A stretch of 64,000 nt of DNA from Cupriavidus sp. D384 (GCF_001652915.1 NZ_BBQI01000099.1:62001-126000), one strand, 5' to 3'; positions 8,870-17,881 are shown, counted from the stretch's first letter. Notes: generated from the letters alone by a model not told the origin. Made by a program: numbers and translations.

Positions 8870-9556
8870 TCAGCGGCGCGCCCGGGTGCGCCCGGCGCCA
8901 TCGCCGGGCATCGACGCAATCATGTCCGCATAGACATCGCCGCCGGTGGCGATATGCCGCACCATGGCGGCGGCGGCATCGTCCTCGCTGCCGCGCAGGA
9001 TCGCCTCCAGCACCTGCTCGTGCTCGGCCAGCGAGGCGAGGATGCGGGCCGGTTTCTCGAAGCGCAGGTCGCGCATGCCGCGCATCCGCGCACGCATCGT
9101 CCGGATCTGGCGCGACAGGATGTCGTTGCAGCTGGCTTCGTAGATCAGATGGTGGAAGGCGTCGTTGGCCCGGCGATAGGCATCGCCATCGGCCTGCTCC
9201 GCCGCTGCCCGGCACGCATCCAGCGCGGCCTCCATCGCCTTGCGCTGGGGCGGCGAGATACGCCGGGCCGCCAGCCGCGCCGACAGCGACTCCAGTTGCA
9301 CGAGGATTTCGCTCATGGCCACGTACTCGCGCAGCGAGATCGACGCCACGATGGCCCCCTGGCGCGGCACGAGATCCACCAGCCCGGCGGACTCCAGCTG
9401 GATCAGCGCTTCACGCACCGGCGTGCGCGACACATTGAAGCGTGCCAGCAACTGCTGCTCCTCCAGCTGCGTGCCACTGGGCAGCTTGCCGCTCAGAATG
9501 TCTTGCTCGATCGCAGCGCGGATCGTATCGGACAAGCTCTTCTTATCTTCGGGCAT
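8870..9556 (-). CDS. GntR-family regulator, FadR/FCD subfamily
   Basis: A 228-residue repressor-type protein. The N-terminal winged helix contains SRTPVREALIQLESAGLV, and the C-terminal FCD domain carries the metal-liganding histidines in FHHLIYEA, EHEQVLEAI and MVRHIATG. FCD domains bind small organic acids and release DNA when occupied. The start at 9556 (MPEDKKSL) is chosen because the longer frame to 9718 has no domain or ribosome site. It is convergent with the Bug receptor and is the only regulator in the locus, so it is the likely controller of the divergent esterase/CoA-transferase arms and perhaps of itself. Confidence 0.92.
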   Translation of the reverse strand: MPEDKKSLSDTIRAAIEQDILSGKLPSGTQLEEQQLLARFNVSRTPVREALIQLESAGLVDLVPRQGAIVASISLREYVAMSEILVQLESLSARLAARRISPPQRKAMEAALDACRAAAEQADGDAYRRANDAFHHLIYEASCNDILSRQIRTMRARMRGMRDLRFEKPARILASLAEHEQVLEAILRGSEDDAAAAMVRHIATGGDVYADMIASMPGDGAGRTRARR

Positions 9557-9717
9557 GAAAACAGGGCGAATGCGGAGTGGAGATGGCGCGATTCTACCCC
9601 CGCCGGGACGTTCGTATGCACAATCCCGCGCTATGTGCACAAATGCGCCCCCGCCGTGTTGTTCCGGGTGCCACTTCGGACCATCGACTTGATGCGCCCT
9701 GCCTTCTTCGGCAAGCA

Positions 9718-9748
9718 ATCAGGTCCTGCTCCACGCGCAGAACCTGAT
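9718..9748. terminator. Hairpin at the 3' end of the pilus operon
   Basis: A 12-bp stem with one C-A mismatch (ATCAGGTCCTGC against GCAGAACCTGAT) closes a 7-base loop, eight bases beyond the pilY1 stop. Neither side has a U tract, so it may be a weak terminator or an exonuclease barrier for the long pilus transcript. Confidence 0.45.
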
Positions 9749-9755
9749 CGTCACG

Positions 9756-12700
9756 CTACTTCTGGTCGGTCTCCGAATACCAGTAGATGCGCTTGCGCTT
9801 GCCCACGCCGGTCAGCGCCACCTTCTGCACGCCCAGCGCCGACTTGTCGTCGCCCCCGGCGCTGCTGGTCTGGTTGCCCACGCCGAACACCACCGGCACC
9901 ACCACGCGTTGTCCATCCTTGTCGACGCTGATCACGCCGAACACCGGCGACGGCGGGAACCCGCCGCCATCCAGGATGATGGAGCGATCGGGATTCTGCC
10001 CCGCGCTGGTCAGGAAGCTGTATGCATAGCTGCGCGCCGTGCCAAGATTGGGGTAGCACACGCCGGCCTTGGGCATCGAAGGCGTATTCGTCCCGATGTT
10101 GGTCGTGCCGGCGACGGTCAGCGGCGCGTTCACGGCCTTTTCGCCCGGATTCACCAGTGTGATGTAGAAGCCCGAGCGCGAGCCGTCGTAGCCGGCCGTG
10201 GTGGCATCGACCAGGCTGGCTTCCGTCAACGGCGTCCAGAGCGCCGGCATGCGCGACGTGTTCGTATCGCGGATCATGTAGAGCCGGTTGACCACGTTGT
10301 AGGCCGTGCCCGGCGTGGAGGACGCCGAGTAAAGCGGATGTTCGCGATCGCCCGAGCCCAGCGACACCGCATCGTAGCCCCGCGTGGAAATCACGTCGGG
10401 CGCATAGAAGAACTTGCGCGCATTGTTGGTGTTCGCCGCGCCGCCCAGTGCCGCGAGCTTGTTCATCGCCCAGTTGGCCGGGGCATTGCCGCCAGCGGTC
10501 TCGAAATCGGCGCGCCAGACGTTGCCGCCCAGGTCGCCGACGTAGATCCGCTCCACATAGCCATCGCTGTCGCGGTCAACCGTGGTCACGTCCGACGGAA
10601 TGGCGCGGGTCAGCCCCGGCACCGCCGTGCAGGCCCCGGAGACACCCGCGCACGACGGCTGGGCGGCCCACACCAGGTTGCCCGTATAGGCATCCAGGAC
10701 CAGTAGGCCACGGCCCATGGTGTCGACGCCCGGCGCCGGGTCGCTGTCCTCGGCCGGATCGTAGCCCGCGCCCATGATGATGACCGGATTCGTATTGCCG
10801 CGCACACGCGCCACCTTCGGCTGCGACCACGTCTGCCCCAGTTCCGGGATATCCGCATTGGTGCGCTTCCACACAAAACGCGGGCTCGTCGGGTTGGTGA
10901 CGTCGATCGCATAGACCAGGCGGCCGCCGCGCCGCGCGGTCAGGTACAGCAGCACACGCGGGTTGGCCGGATCACGCTGGTCCTGCATCACCGTGGTGCT
11001 GCCGTCAAAGAAATAATCGCGCGGCTTGGGCTCCGGCGAAATGCCGGCCGGCGTGGTCGACAGCTTGACCTCGGGCGTGTTCGTGTAGAGCCGGCTCAGC
11101 CTGTCCAGGAATTCCGGTGCGACAAAGCCCCACAACTCGCCGCCGGGCCGTACCGTGCCGATGCCCTGCGTCTGGTTGCCGTTCACCGCATGGAACACGC
11201 CGTCGTTGGTGCCGTAGAACACGACGACGCCCGTGGTACCGCCGTAGTTGACCACCGCCGGGCGCGAATGCAGCACATCGGCGTGGATCGACGAGCGTAC
11301 CGTGACGGGCGACCCCGGACCAGCCTCGGATTCGATGCCCGCGATGCTCTTGTTGTCGACCGCTGCCTCGTCCTGGCCGCGCATCCAGGCGATCAGCTTT
11401 GGCAATTCGGTCGCCGTAATCGTGGCGCCGCCGTTGGTGCCGCCGTTGAACGCCGCCAGCCCCGACGATCCAGTCAGCCAGCTGTTCGACGTATCGAAGC
11501 TCGGGAATGCGGCCGACGCCGAACAATTGCCCACGCCATTGCACGTCAGCAGCGTGCGCGAATCCTGGCTGGTCAGCCATTGCACGCGCATCATCTCGCC
11601 AGCCCCGCCCTTTTCGACGATTTGTCCATCGGGCGAGTCGAGCTTCCATCCGGTGCCCGACGGGCTGTTTTGCCAATAGCCTGAACCCGGCCAGTTCTTG
11701 ACGGTACCGCCATAGGCGCCGCCCGAGAACGACAGCGGCGCGTCGGCGGTCCAGAAACTCACCGCGTTGGCAGAAAGGAACCCCGTCTGGGCGTTGCTGA
11801 TGGCCGCAGCGCCAAGCGAATCCTGCATCACGAGCTTGCCGGTCGGGTCGTAGCCCACCTTGTACTGCTTGAGGTTGCCCATCCAGCGCGGGGCGGCCGA
11901 TGCGTCCGGCCGGAACATGCCGATATACACCTGGTTCAGGAACTGCCCCTGCGCATTGACCGAAGCCGGCAGGCTGACCGACGCAAACACGCTGTTCACG
12001 GCCTGCACTTCGTTGAAGATGGACAGCAGATCGGCCGCCAGGGTATTGGTGTCACCCAGCTGGACCGTATACGACTTGCCGCCGCCGTTCGTGCCCATGC
12101 TTTGCGCCAGTTGCACGTAGTCGGGGTTCTTGCCATCGGTCACCGCAATCGTGTACGTCGTCACGTTCTGGCGGTTGTCCATGTTGCCCAGCACATCGGT
12201 CTGGTTCAGGAAGCGCGCCCATTCGTCGCCCCAGCTGCTCTGGTACTTGGCATTCGTCGCCAGCACGATTTCCTGCTGCTGCGCCTTGGTGGCGCCGGCG
12301 CTGACCAGCGAATCGAAGGCGTTCTGTCCGGTGTCCTGCGGCTTGCCGTTATTGACCGCGTTGCCGATGTAGATGATGAAGTTGTGCTGGCACGCGTTGT
12401 CGACCGTCGACGTGTACTTGGTGCCGGACAGGCCGGTGTTGCCCGAAAAGAAGGCCCAGGCCTCCTGCATGGCGCCACCTACCTGCGAATTGTTCGAGTT
12501 GTCGGCCTGGCGGTCGATCGTTTTCAGGTAGTCCAGGAATGCGTCGATGCCATTGCCGTCCATCACCGGCAGCTTGTACGGCGCGGCCGCCGGATAGCGC
12601 ATCTTGCCGCCCACATTGTTGCCGGTGCCGAACATCATCAACCCGACGTTGATATTGCCGTAGAGCGTGGGAGACGTCTTGATCGAGTTGATCGCGTTAT

Positions 12701-12944
12701 AGATGGCGCACTGCAGCGCCCCGACGTCCTTGCCCGCGTTGTTGCTGCTGACCACCCCGCCCGTGGAGCAGGTGAAGCTGGCCGAAGCATCCCATGTCGA
12801 CGCGTTGTCGAGGATGATCAGCACGTTTGGCTTGCCCGATTCCGGCTGCAGGCCCGTGTAGAGATCGATGTCCTCCGCCAGGCTCGGAGACGCCGCGGTG
12901 GCCAGGCTCAGGGCAAGGGCGATACAAAGCGAAGAGATGCGCAT
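9756..12944 (-). CDS. pilY1: Type IV pilus tip adhesin/biogenesis factor PilY1
   Basis: A 1062-residue exported protein. A signal peptide (MRISSLCIALALSLATAASP) precedes a von Willebrand A-like N-terminal part whose MIDAS region reads NVLIILDNAST. The C-terminal PilY1 beta-propeller spans roughly residues 570-1050. Its calcium-binding loop DRDSDGY, close to YVGDLGGNVWRADF, matches the loop that in Pseudomonas PilY1 controls pilus extension and retraction. PilY1/PilC proteins prime pilus assembly with the minor pilins, sit at the tip and mediate adhesion and surface sensing. It is the last gene of the pilE-fimT-pilV-pilW-pilX-pilY1 run, 87 bases after pilX. Confidence 0.95.
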   Translation of the reverse strand: MRISSLCIALALSLATAASPSLAEDIDLYTGLQPESGKPNVLIILDNASTWDASASFTCSTGGVVSSNNAGKDVGALQCAIYNAINSIKTSPTLYGNINVGLMMFGTGNNVGGKMRYPAAAPYKLPVMDGNGIDAFLDYLKTIDRQADNSNNSQVGGAMQEAWAFFSGNTGLSGTKYTSTVDNACQHNFIIYIGNAVNNGKPQDTGQNAFDSLVSAGATKAQQQEIVLATNAKYQSSWGDEWARFLNQTDVLGNMDNRQNVTTYTIAVTDGKNPDYVQLAQSMGTNGGGKSYTVQLGDTNTLAADLLSIFNEVQAVNSVFASVSLPASVNAQGQFLNQVYIGMFRPDASAAPRWMGNLKQYKVGYDPTGKLVMQDSLGAAAISNAQTGFLSANAVSFWTADAPLSFSGGAYGGTVKNWPGSGYWQNSPSGTGWKLDSPDGQIVEKGGAGEMMRVQWLTSQDSRTLLTCNGVGNCSASAAFPSFDTSNSWLTGSSGLAAFNGGTNGGATITATELPKLIAWMRGQDEAAVDNKSIAGIESEAGPGSPVTVRSSIHADVLHSRPAVVNYGGTTGVVVFYGTNDGVFHAVNGNQTQGIGTVRPGGELWGFVAPEFLDRLSRLYTNTPEVKLSTTPAGISPEPKPRDYFFDGSTTVMQDQRDPANPRVLLYLTARRGGRLVYAIDVTNPTSPRFVWKRTNADIPELGQTWSQPKVARVRGNTNPVIIMGAGYDPAEDSDPAPGVDTMGRGLLVLDAYTGNLVWAAQPSCAGVSGACTAVPGLTRAIPSDVTTVDRDSDGYVERIYVGDLGGNVWRADFETAGGNAPANWAMNKLAALGGAANTNNARKFFYAPDVISTRGYDAVSLGSGDREHPLYSASSTPGTAYNVVNRLYMIRDTNTSRMPALWTPLTEASLVDATTAGYDGSRSGFYITLVNPGEKAVNAPLTVAGTTNIGTNTPSMPKAGVCYPNLGTARSYAYSFLTSAGQNPDRSIILDGGGFPPSPVFGVISVDKDGQRVVVPVVFGVGNQTSSAGGDDKSALGVQKVALTGVGKRKRIYWYSETDQK

Positions 12945-13031
12945 AGGTGCTGATGTCGGAAAAGCGGCGCGCTTGCACGCGGAGTGGCGATCGGCCAGGT
13001 AACCCCTCAGCCGATCGGCCCAGGTCTTGGT

Positions 13032-13571
13032 TCAGGACGGACACGCAGTGCCATACGGCACGCGTACGGCAACCCCCTGATGCAGGGCCGCACGGGTGGC
13101 GGTGCCGGCGGTGTCGCTGACCGTCGCGGACACATCCCATTGCGTACCGTTGCACAGCGAATTGCCGCCCCCGCCGGTGGTGGAAACGATGCCCGTGTTG
13201 TTGTTGCCGTTACCCACGAAGCACGACACGTCGTCGGCATTGCTGGTGTCGAGTTCCACGTTCTTGACCGGCTTGCTGGTTGTACAAACCGGGGCGGCCA
13301 CCTGCGCCGTGTAGTCGGCATTGCCGTCGCCGGTCACGTCGACCGGCACGGTCCTGGCCACCGGCGCCGCCGTGAAGTCCTGGCTGATGACCTGCTCGAT
13401 CGCCTGTTGCCCGGCGTGGCGAGCCTCCACCGTGTACTGCTGGTTGGCGGCCACCTTGGTATTGACCACGCCGGATCCCACCAGCGAGATGGTCAGCATC
13501 AGGAACACGACCAGGAAAACCAGCGTGATCAGCAGCGTGACCCCTTTCTGGCGTTTATGGATCGGACTCAT
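13032..13571 (-). CDS. pilX: Type IV pilus minor pilin-like protein PilX
   Basis: A 179-residue protein with a short basic leader (MSPIHKRQKG), then the hydrophobic helix VTLLITLVFLVVFLML, the PilX N-terminal pattern. Prepilin peptidase would cut after the Gly of QKG. The glutamate usual at mature position 5 is absent (VTLLI), as in many PilX proteins. The mature part has several cysteines, probably paired in the periplasm. Its start overlaps the pilW stop by four bases, so translation is coupled. PilX joins the minor-pilin complex that primes assembly and carries PilY1. Confidence 0.92.
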   Translation of the reverse strand: MSPIHKRQKGVTLLITLVFLVVFLMLTISLVGSGVVNTKVAANQQYTVEARHAGQQAIEQVISQDFTAAPVARTVPVDVTGDGNADYTAQVAAPVCTTSKPVKNVELDTSNADDVSCFVGNGNNNTGIVSTTGGGGNSLCNGTQWDVSATVSDTAGTATRAALHQGVAVRVPYGTACPS

Positions 13572-14617
13572 TGGGACTCCCGGGGACCCGCCACGTTGGC
13601 AACGCGGGCCAGCTGCGCATAGACGTGGCGCTTGTATCCGTCACGGAACGGGCCACTTGCCTGCGCCCGGCCCAGATCGTAGGTGCGCTGGTCGGTCCAG
13701 CCATCGGTCACCTTGGCGGTGCGGGCCAGCAGTTGCACCCTCACTGCGGTGACGTTGTGCCAGTTGGTCAGCGCCACGGACCAGTCGTAGGCCGCCACGC
13801 CGGTGCAAATGGCCGAATTGTCGGTTCCGGGATCAGCGATGTAGCAGTCCGGCGCGCCGTTGCCATCGAGATCGATGCCATACGACAGGTGCATGTCCTC
13901 GATGCCTTCCGCCACGGCCTGCACGCGGAAGCCGCCATTGAACAGCTCCGCCATCTTCAACGTCGGCTTGCCGTCGCCAGTGCCGTTGCACTGGTCGCAG
14001 CCGGCCAGGTAGAAGATGCGTACCACCGCGGCACGCAGCTCTGCCGGCACCGTGCTGTCGCACGTCTTGGTGCGCAGCTTGAACGCTGGCGCGCTGGCAT
14101 CGAAAACCAGCGGCACGGTGTCGTCCGCACAGCGCGAAGTCTGCAGGTACGGCGTGCCGACCGCCGCCGCGGACACCGGCGTGGTGCTCACGCGCCGCAC
14201 GGCCAGGATCTCGGACCCGGGAAGCAGGTTGGGCAGGCATGGCGCCACGGTGCCCGGCGCAAAACCCTGCACGGCAAGCGGCACGGTGGCGGGCGATCCC
14301 GAAAAGCCGAGCGACGCGGGGTCGGTGGCGCAAAGGTCGGGCGCCGAAACCACTGCACTGCTTTCCAGGTTGGAGAGACCGAAGAAGCCGGCCAGCTCCA
14401 CCTCGCGACTCATGATGTCGAGCGAATACCGGCCGTTCTCGATCTGCTCGCCGCTGTTCGCAAAGGCATTGCGCGCACGGCTGGTATTGAAATACAGCGT
14501 CGCCAGCGCCGTGAGCAGCAAAAGGCTCAGGGTCATCGACACCATCAGCTCCACCAGCGACAGACCTTGCTGGTGGCGCAAGGACCTGACATGCCGCACA
14601 GGAATTCGCCGCATCAT
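13568..14617 (-). CDS. pilW: Type IV pilus minor pilin PilW
   Basis: A 349-residue prepilin. The leader ends QQG and is followed by LSLVELMVSMTLSLLL, a class III signal with the glutamate at mature position 5. The long C-terminal globular domain contains several cysteine pairs, including CDQCNG. Length and order match PilW of other betaproteobacteria. It overlaps both pilV and pilX by four bases, indicating one translationally coupled operon. It acts in the inner membrane minor-pilin complex at the pilus base or tip. Confidence 0.93.
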   Translation of the reverse strand: MMRRIPVRHVRSLRHQQGLSLVELMVSMTLSLLLLTALATLYFNTSRARNAFANSGEQIENGRYSLDIMSREVELAGFFGLSNLESSAVVSAPDLCATDPASLGFSGSPATVPLAVQGFAPGTVAPCLPNLLPGSEILAVRRVSTTPVSAAAVGTPYLQTSRCADDTVPLVFDASAPAFKLRTKTCDSTVPAELRAAVVRIFYLAGCDQCNGTGDGKPTLKMAELFNGGFRVQAVAEGIEDMHLSYGIDLDGNGAPDCYIADPGTDNSAICTGVAAYDWSVALTNWHNVTAVRVQLLARTAKVTDGWTDQRTYDLGRAQASGPFRDGYKRHVYAQLARVANVAGPRESQ

Positions 14618-15216
14618 GACAGCATCCCGATGCGTACCTGTACGCTGACGGCACGGCGGTTCGCATCATTGCCGAACTGGTTCTGGCCGCACGGCAAGGC
14701 CGGCGCCGCGGTCTTGGCCAGGCCTTGCCAGGCCACCGTGACACGATACGTCTGCGTGGCCGGGTCGATCGCCTCGATACAGCCCAGCGCCCCGATCATC
14801 GCCCCCACCTTGTTGGACCCATCGGCCTCCGCACTGCCCTGCAGGGCGGCGCCCCACGACGCCAGGTCGGCGGCGGCCACCGCGCGTTGCGCGTCGGTCC
14901 CCGCAGTGCATGCGGCCGGCGGCACCGTCGTGCTGCCTGCCACGGTGGCGTTCGCCCCGTTTGCGTAGCAGCCGATGACCTGCCGGTTGGCATTGAGCCG
15001 CGCCACCATGTCCTGCAGCAGCGTCAGCGCCTGGCCGCGCTGGTACGACTCCATTTCAGTCTGGCCCGAGCGCGCGATCATCCCGGCCGTGCCGAGCAGC
15101 GCCACCAGCACGATCACGACCGAGACCAGCACCTCGATCAGCGTTGCGCCGCGCTGCGACGCACGCGTGCCGCTGCCGGGACGTGGACGGCAGCGAGGAC
15201 GGACAGATGCGCTCAT
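14614..15216 (-). CDS. pilV: Type IV pilus modification/minor pilin PilV
   Basis: A 200-residue prepilin. A long basic leader ends SQRG, followed by ATLIEVLVSVVIVLVALLG with Glu at mature position 5. The start at 15216 overlaps the fimT stop as ATGA, and the gene ends in a four-base overlap with pilW, supporting this start over upstream in-frame codons to 15453. PilV belongs to the priming complex with FimT/FimU, PilW and PilX. Confidence 0.92.
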   Translation of the reverse strand: MSASVRPRCRPRPGSGTRASQRGATLIEVLVSVVIVLVALLGTAGMIARSGQTEMESYQRGQALTLLQDMVARLNANRQVIGCYANGANATVAGSTTVPPAACTAGTDAQRAVAAADLASWGAALQGSAEADGSNKVGAMIGALGCIEAIDPATQTYRVTVAWQGLAKTAAPALPCGQNQFGNDANRRAVSVQVRIGMLS

Positions 15217-15719
15217 GAGCAGGCTCCGCTGACGGTGGCCACGCGGCCGGTGCCATTGATCTGGACGCAGACGACGTTCGATGTGCCGGTGTTCGTCATC
15301 GACACCTGGAATGTCTGGCTGCCGTTCCCAGGCCGGCCATCGTTGCCGACCCACAGCGAATTGCCGCCACTGGTGCTGACGGTGATATCCGTGTAGGGGC
15401 CATAGCCGCGCACGCGTTCGGTGCCTGAGGTGACCACCCAGCCGGCCGACCATGTTCCATCGGCGGACAGCGTCGTGATGCCATTGCGCTTGACCGCCTC
15501 GCTGCGCATCAGCGTGAACGCAGACGCCAGGTCGCTCGCGGCATTGCGCACGCGCTGCCCGGCGATGAACTGCGAGAACGAAGGCGCTGCCATGGTGGCC
15601 ATGACGGCCAGCACCAGCATCGTGACAACCAGTTCGGTCAGCGTGAAGCCTCTTGCCGCCGCCTTCGCGGCCGCCCGGCGGCGCGGCCGGGACGTCGTCA
15701 TGTTTAGCGTCGTCCGCAT
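15213..15719 (-). CDS. fimT: GspH/FimT-family minor pseudopilin
   Basis: A 168-residue prepilin. The leader ends AARG, then FTLTELVVTMLVLAVMATMA, a canonical processing site with Glu at mature position 5. The following GspH domain includes NAASDLASAFTLMRSEAVKR. In naturally competent bacteria some FimT proteins bind DNA; whether this one does cannot be read from sequence. The start at 15719 has GGAA eight bases upstream; an internal ATG at 15701 is an alternative. It lies four bases after pilE on the same strand. Confidence 0.9.
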   Translation of the reverse strand: MRTTLNMTTSRPRRRAAAKAAARGFTLTELVVTMLVLAVMATMAAPSFSQFIAGQRVRNAASDLASAFTLMRSEAVKRNGITTLSADGTWSAGWVVTSGTERVRGYGPYTDITVSTSGGNSLWVGNDGRPGNGSQTFQVSMTNTGTSNVVCVQINGTGRVATVSGACS

Positions 15720-15723
15720 GCGC

Positions 15724-16242
15724 TTATTTCCAGCAGCCGGCTTGCGCCGACCCGGTGGCAGTCTTGTCGCCCGCCTGATTGAGACTCAGCGTGCCACAGC
15801 TTGTATCGCGCGAAGCCTGGTTACCAGTGGGCGTGGCAGTGATCGTGTAGGCAGGCGGCGTGGCGGCAGCGATCGCGGTCAGCGTGACCTGGTAGTTCGC
15901 CGACACGCTGGCCGGCGTGGCCGGGGCGTTCAGCGCGCCCAGGTTGGCGGCATACGCGCGGTTGTCCACCATGAACCGTTCCTGCAGGCTCGCCAGTTCC
16001 AGCATGTAGGACTCGGCGGCCGCGCGGTTACCGCGGACGACATAGCTTGTGTAGGATGGAAAAACGAATGCGGCGATGATGCCGATGATGGCAACCGTCA
16101 CCATCAGTTCGACCAGCGTGAAGCCGCAAGACGATGCACGGGCGCGCGAGATGCCGCCCAAGCCAGACCCGATGATCCCGTTTGGCGCAGGCGCGGACAT
16201 GCATCCGCAAACCGGCTGCCTTGTGGGGCTATGTTTGCCCAT
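15724..16242 (-). CDS. pilE: Type IV pilin PilE-like protein
   Basis: A 172-residue prepilin with FTLVELMVTVAIIGIIAAF after the glycine of SSCG, giving the hydrophobic stalk and Glu5. The C-terminal region has a small disulfide loop (DTSCGTL to QAGCWK). The start at 16242 is preceded by GGAG at eight bases, which gives an unusually long 40-residue leader; an ATG at 16200 would shorten it to 26 but has a poor ribosome site. It heads the pilus gene run and has its own sigma70-like promoter. It may be a minor pilin rather than the major subunit, because it is grouped with the assembly genes. Confidence 0.9.
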   Translation of the reverse strand: MGKHSPTRQPVCGCMSAPAPNGIIGSGLGGISRARASSCGFTLVELMVTVAIIGIIAAFVFPSYTSYVVRGNRAAAESYMLELASLQERFMVDNRAYAANLGALNAPATPASVSANYQVTLTAIAAATPPAYTITATPTGNQASRDTSCGTLSLNQAGDKTATGSAQAGCWK

Positions 16243-16299
16243 TTTTTTTGCTCCCGTTCTTTCCGGCCGACCCTTAGCCGCGAGGAACTCTTGCCGGCG

Positions 16300-16329
16300 A
16301 GTGTAGAAGGAGCCCTCTAAATGAGTCAA
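16300..16329 (-). promoter_or_regulatory. Sigma70-type promoter of the pilus operon
   Basis: Read on the minus strand, TTGACT (16329-16324) and TACACT (16305-16300) are separated by 18 bp. This places a transcription start about 50 bases before the pilE start. No sigma54 GG-N10-GC element was recognised. Confidence 0.6.
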
Positions 16330-16360
16330 CGCCTTTTGAGTATCTTTTATGTACGGCGTT

Positions 16361-16378
16361 GCCGATTTGCAAATCGGC
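16361..16378. repeat. Perfect 18-bp palindrome upstream of the pilus promoter
   Basis: GCCGATTTG followed directly by its complement CAAATCGGC. It has no loop, so it looks more like a dimeric-regulator operator than an RNA hairpin. It is about 32 bp upstream of the pilE -35 box and 58 bp before the candidate small RNA. Confidence 0.55.
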
Positions 16379-16435
16379 GTGAATTGCGCAGCCAGACACG
16401 CCGGCTGCCGCGCGGCTTAATGCGCGATTAATGTT

Positions 16436-16520
16436 CGGCCGGTAGCGTGATCCGGCCATGACTTTCCGTTCCGGCACATGAGGCTGCTTCCTTCCCCATT
16501 AGGAAGCGGCCTGTTTTTTT
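16436..16520 (+). ncRNA. Candidate small RNA with intrinsic terminator
   Basis: On the plus strand a perfect 6-bp stem (GGCCGG at 16437-16442 with CCGGCC at 16452-16457) is followed by a pyrimidine-rich linker. Then comes a textbook terminator: a 10-bp stem (16482-16491 with 16502-16511, one G-U pair) and seven T at 16514-16520. No plus-strand open frame precedes it; the flanking genes pilE and the channel gene are both on the minus strand. The terminator must therefore end a short non-coding transcript. The 5' end is a guess; no clear promoter was found. Confidence 0.5.
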
Positions 16521-16522
16521 GG

Positions 16523-17605
16523 TCAGGCAGGTCCTGTCTGCACCGGCTGCATTGCCGGCCGGTCGCCATCCCCCTCGATCCGCAGCCTCGGCAGGAATTG
16601 CGGATACTCGCGCTGCATGAAGTCGATCAGCGCTTCGCGCACTGCGCAGCGCAAATCCCAGGCCAGTCCAGACGACGACGCCGTGCAAAGCACGCGCAAC
16701 TGCATCGTCTTGTCGGTGGTATCGCTGACCACGAGATTAAAGAATCTGCCATCCCACTCGGGACGCGCATGCACGATGCGTGTCAGCGCTTCGCGCAACG
16801 GCGCCAGCGGCATGCCGTAGTCCACATGGAAAAAGACCGAACCCATGATCTGCGCACTGTTGCGGGTCCAGTTCTGGAATGGCTTCTCGATGAAATACTG
16901 CAGCGGAATGATCAGACGGCGTTCGTCCCAGATCTGCAGTACCACGTAGGTGCTGGTGATTTCCTCCACGCGCCCCCATTCGCCCTCGACGATCAGCACA
17001 TCGTCAAGCCGCAAGGGCTGCGTCAGCGCCAACTGCAACCCGGCGATCATGTTGCTGAACACGGGCTTGGCCGCAAAGCCGGCGATCAGGCCCACCACGC
17101 CGGCCGACGCCAGCAGGCTCGCGCCCACCTGCCGGGCGCCCGGGAAGGTCATCAGCAGCATCGCCGCACCCACCACGATGACCAGCGTCATGGCGATGCG
17201 CGAGATGACGCGCGTCTGGGTATGGATGCGGCGCGCGCCCATGTTGTCGGCCACATTGACCGGATGCTGGTCCAGGATGCCCTGCGCAAACCCGGCGATG
17301 ATGCGCACGAGCAGCCAGGTCATCGACACGATCATCAGCAGTCCGTTCAGGTGCCGGATGCTGTTGATCCAGACCAGGTCGTCGGGCGCCGCCTGCCATG
17401 TGGTCTGCAGCAGGAACAGCGGCACCACGAACCTGGCCGGCACACGCGCCTTGACCACCATTGCGTTGAGCACGGGCGTGTGCCGGGTCATCCGCAGCAG
17501 CAGCAGGCCGCCCAGCCGATGGACAAGCAGCCCGAGAAGAATGGCGGCAACGGCACCCATTGCCGTGCCGAACCAGGGATGACCCACCACGATTGCCATA
17601 TTCAT
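16523..17605 (-). CDS. MscS-family mechanosensitive channel
   Basis: A 360-residue inner membrane protein with about four hydrophobic segments. These are followed by the MscS pore-lining helix and beta domain: GLIAGFAAKPVFSNMIAG, then ALTQPLRLDDVLIVEGEWG and VEEITSTYVVLQIWD. The C-terminal alpha/beta domain ends near LPRLRIEGDGD. Such channels open under membrane tension and release solutes on hypo-osmotic shock; some family members gate on ligands instead. The start at 17605 (MNMAIVVG) begins just before the first membrane segment; the longer frame to 17749 adds a charged stretch without a ribosome site. Monocistronic. Confidence 0.92.
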   Translation of the reverse strand: MNMAIVVGHPWFGTAMGAVAAILLGLLVHRLGGLLLLRMTRHTPVLNAMVVKARVPARFVVPLFLLQTTWQAAPDDLVWINSIRHLNGLLMIVSMTWLLVRIIAGFAQGILDQHPVNVADNMGARRIHTQTRVISRIAMTLVIVVGAAMLLMTFPGARQVGASLLASAGVVGLIAGFAAKPVFSNMIAGLQLALTQPLRLDDVLIVEGEWGRVEEITSTYVVLQIWDERRLIIPLQYFIEKPFQNWTRNSAQIMGSVFFHVDYGMPLAPLREALTRIVHARPEWDGRFFNLVVSDTTDKTMQLRVLCTASSSGLAWDLRCAVREALIDFMQREYPQFLPRLRIEGDGDRPAMQPVQTGPA

Positions 17606-17881
17606 GTATCGGAGCCTCTGCGCTGTGGCATCAGGAATATGCAGATAGCGACGCCTGAGACGCCCGAAAGTTTCCCGGAAGGCAGTTTTCGATATCAGAC
17701 AAATGCCGACACGTCGAGATGGCGCATCGGGCATAGGCGTATCGGGCATCTGGCGCCTAGACTCGTATCTGGTACGACGTGGAGTATCGCCTACGTACCG
17801 TGCATCTCAGACGCACCAGCAGGCGCTCATCCCGTGAGCAGGCCTTTGGTGCATTCCACGATCGGATATGGAGTCAATAAT

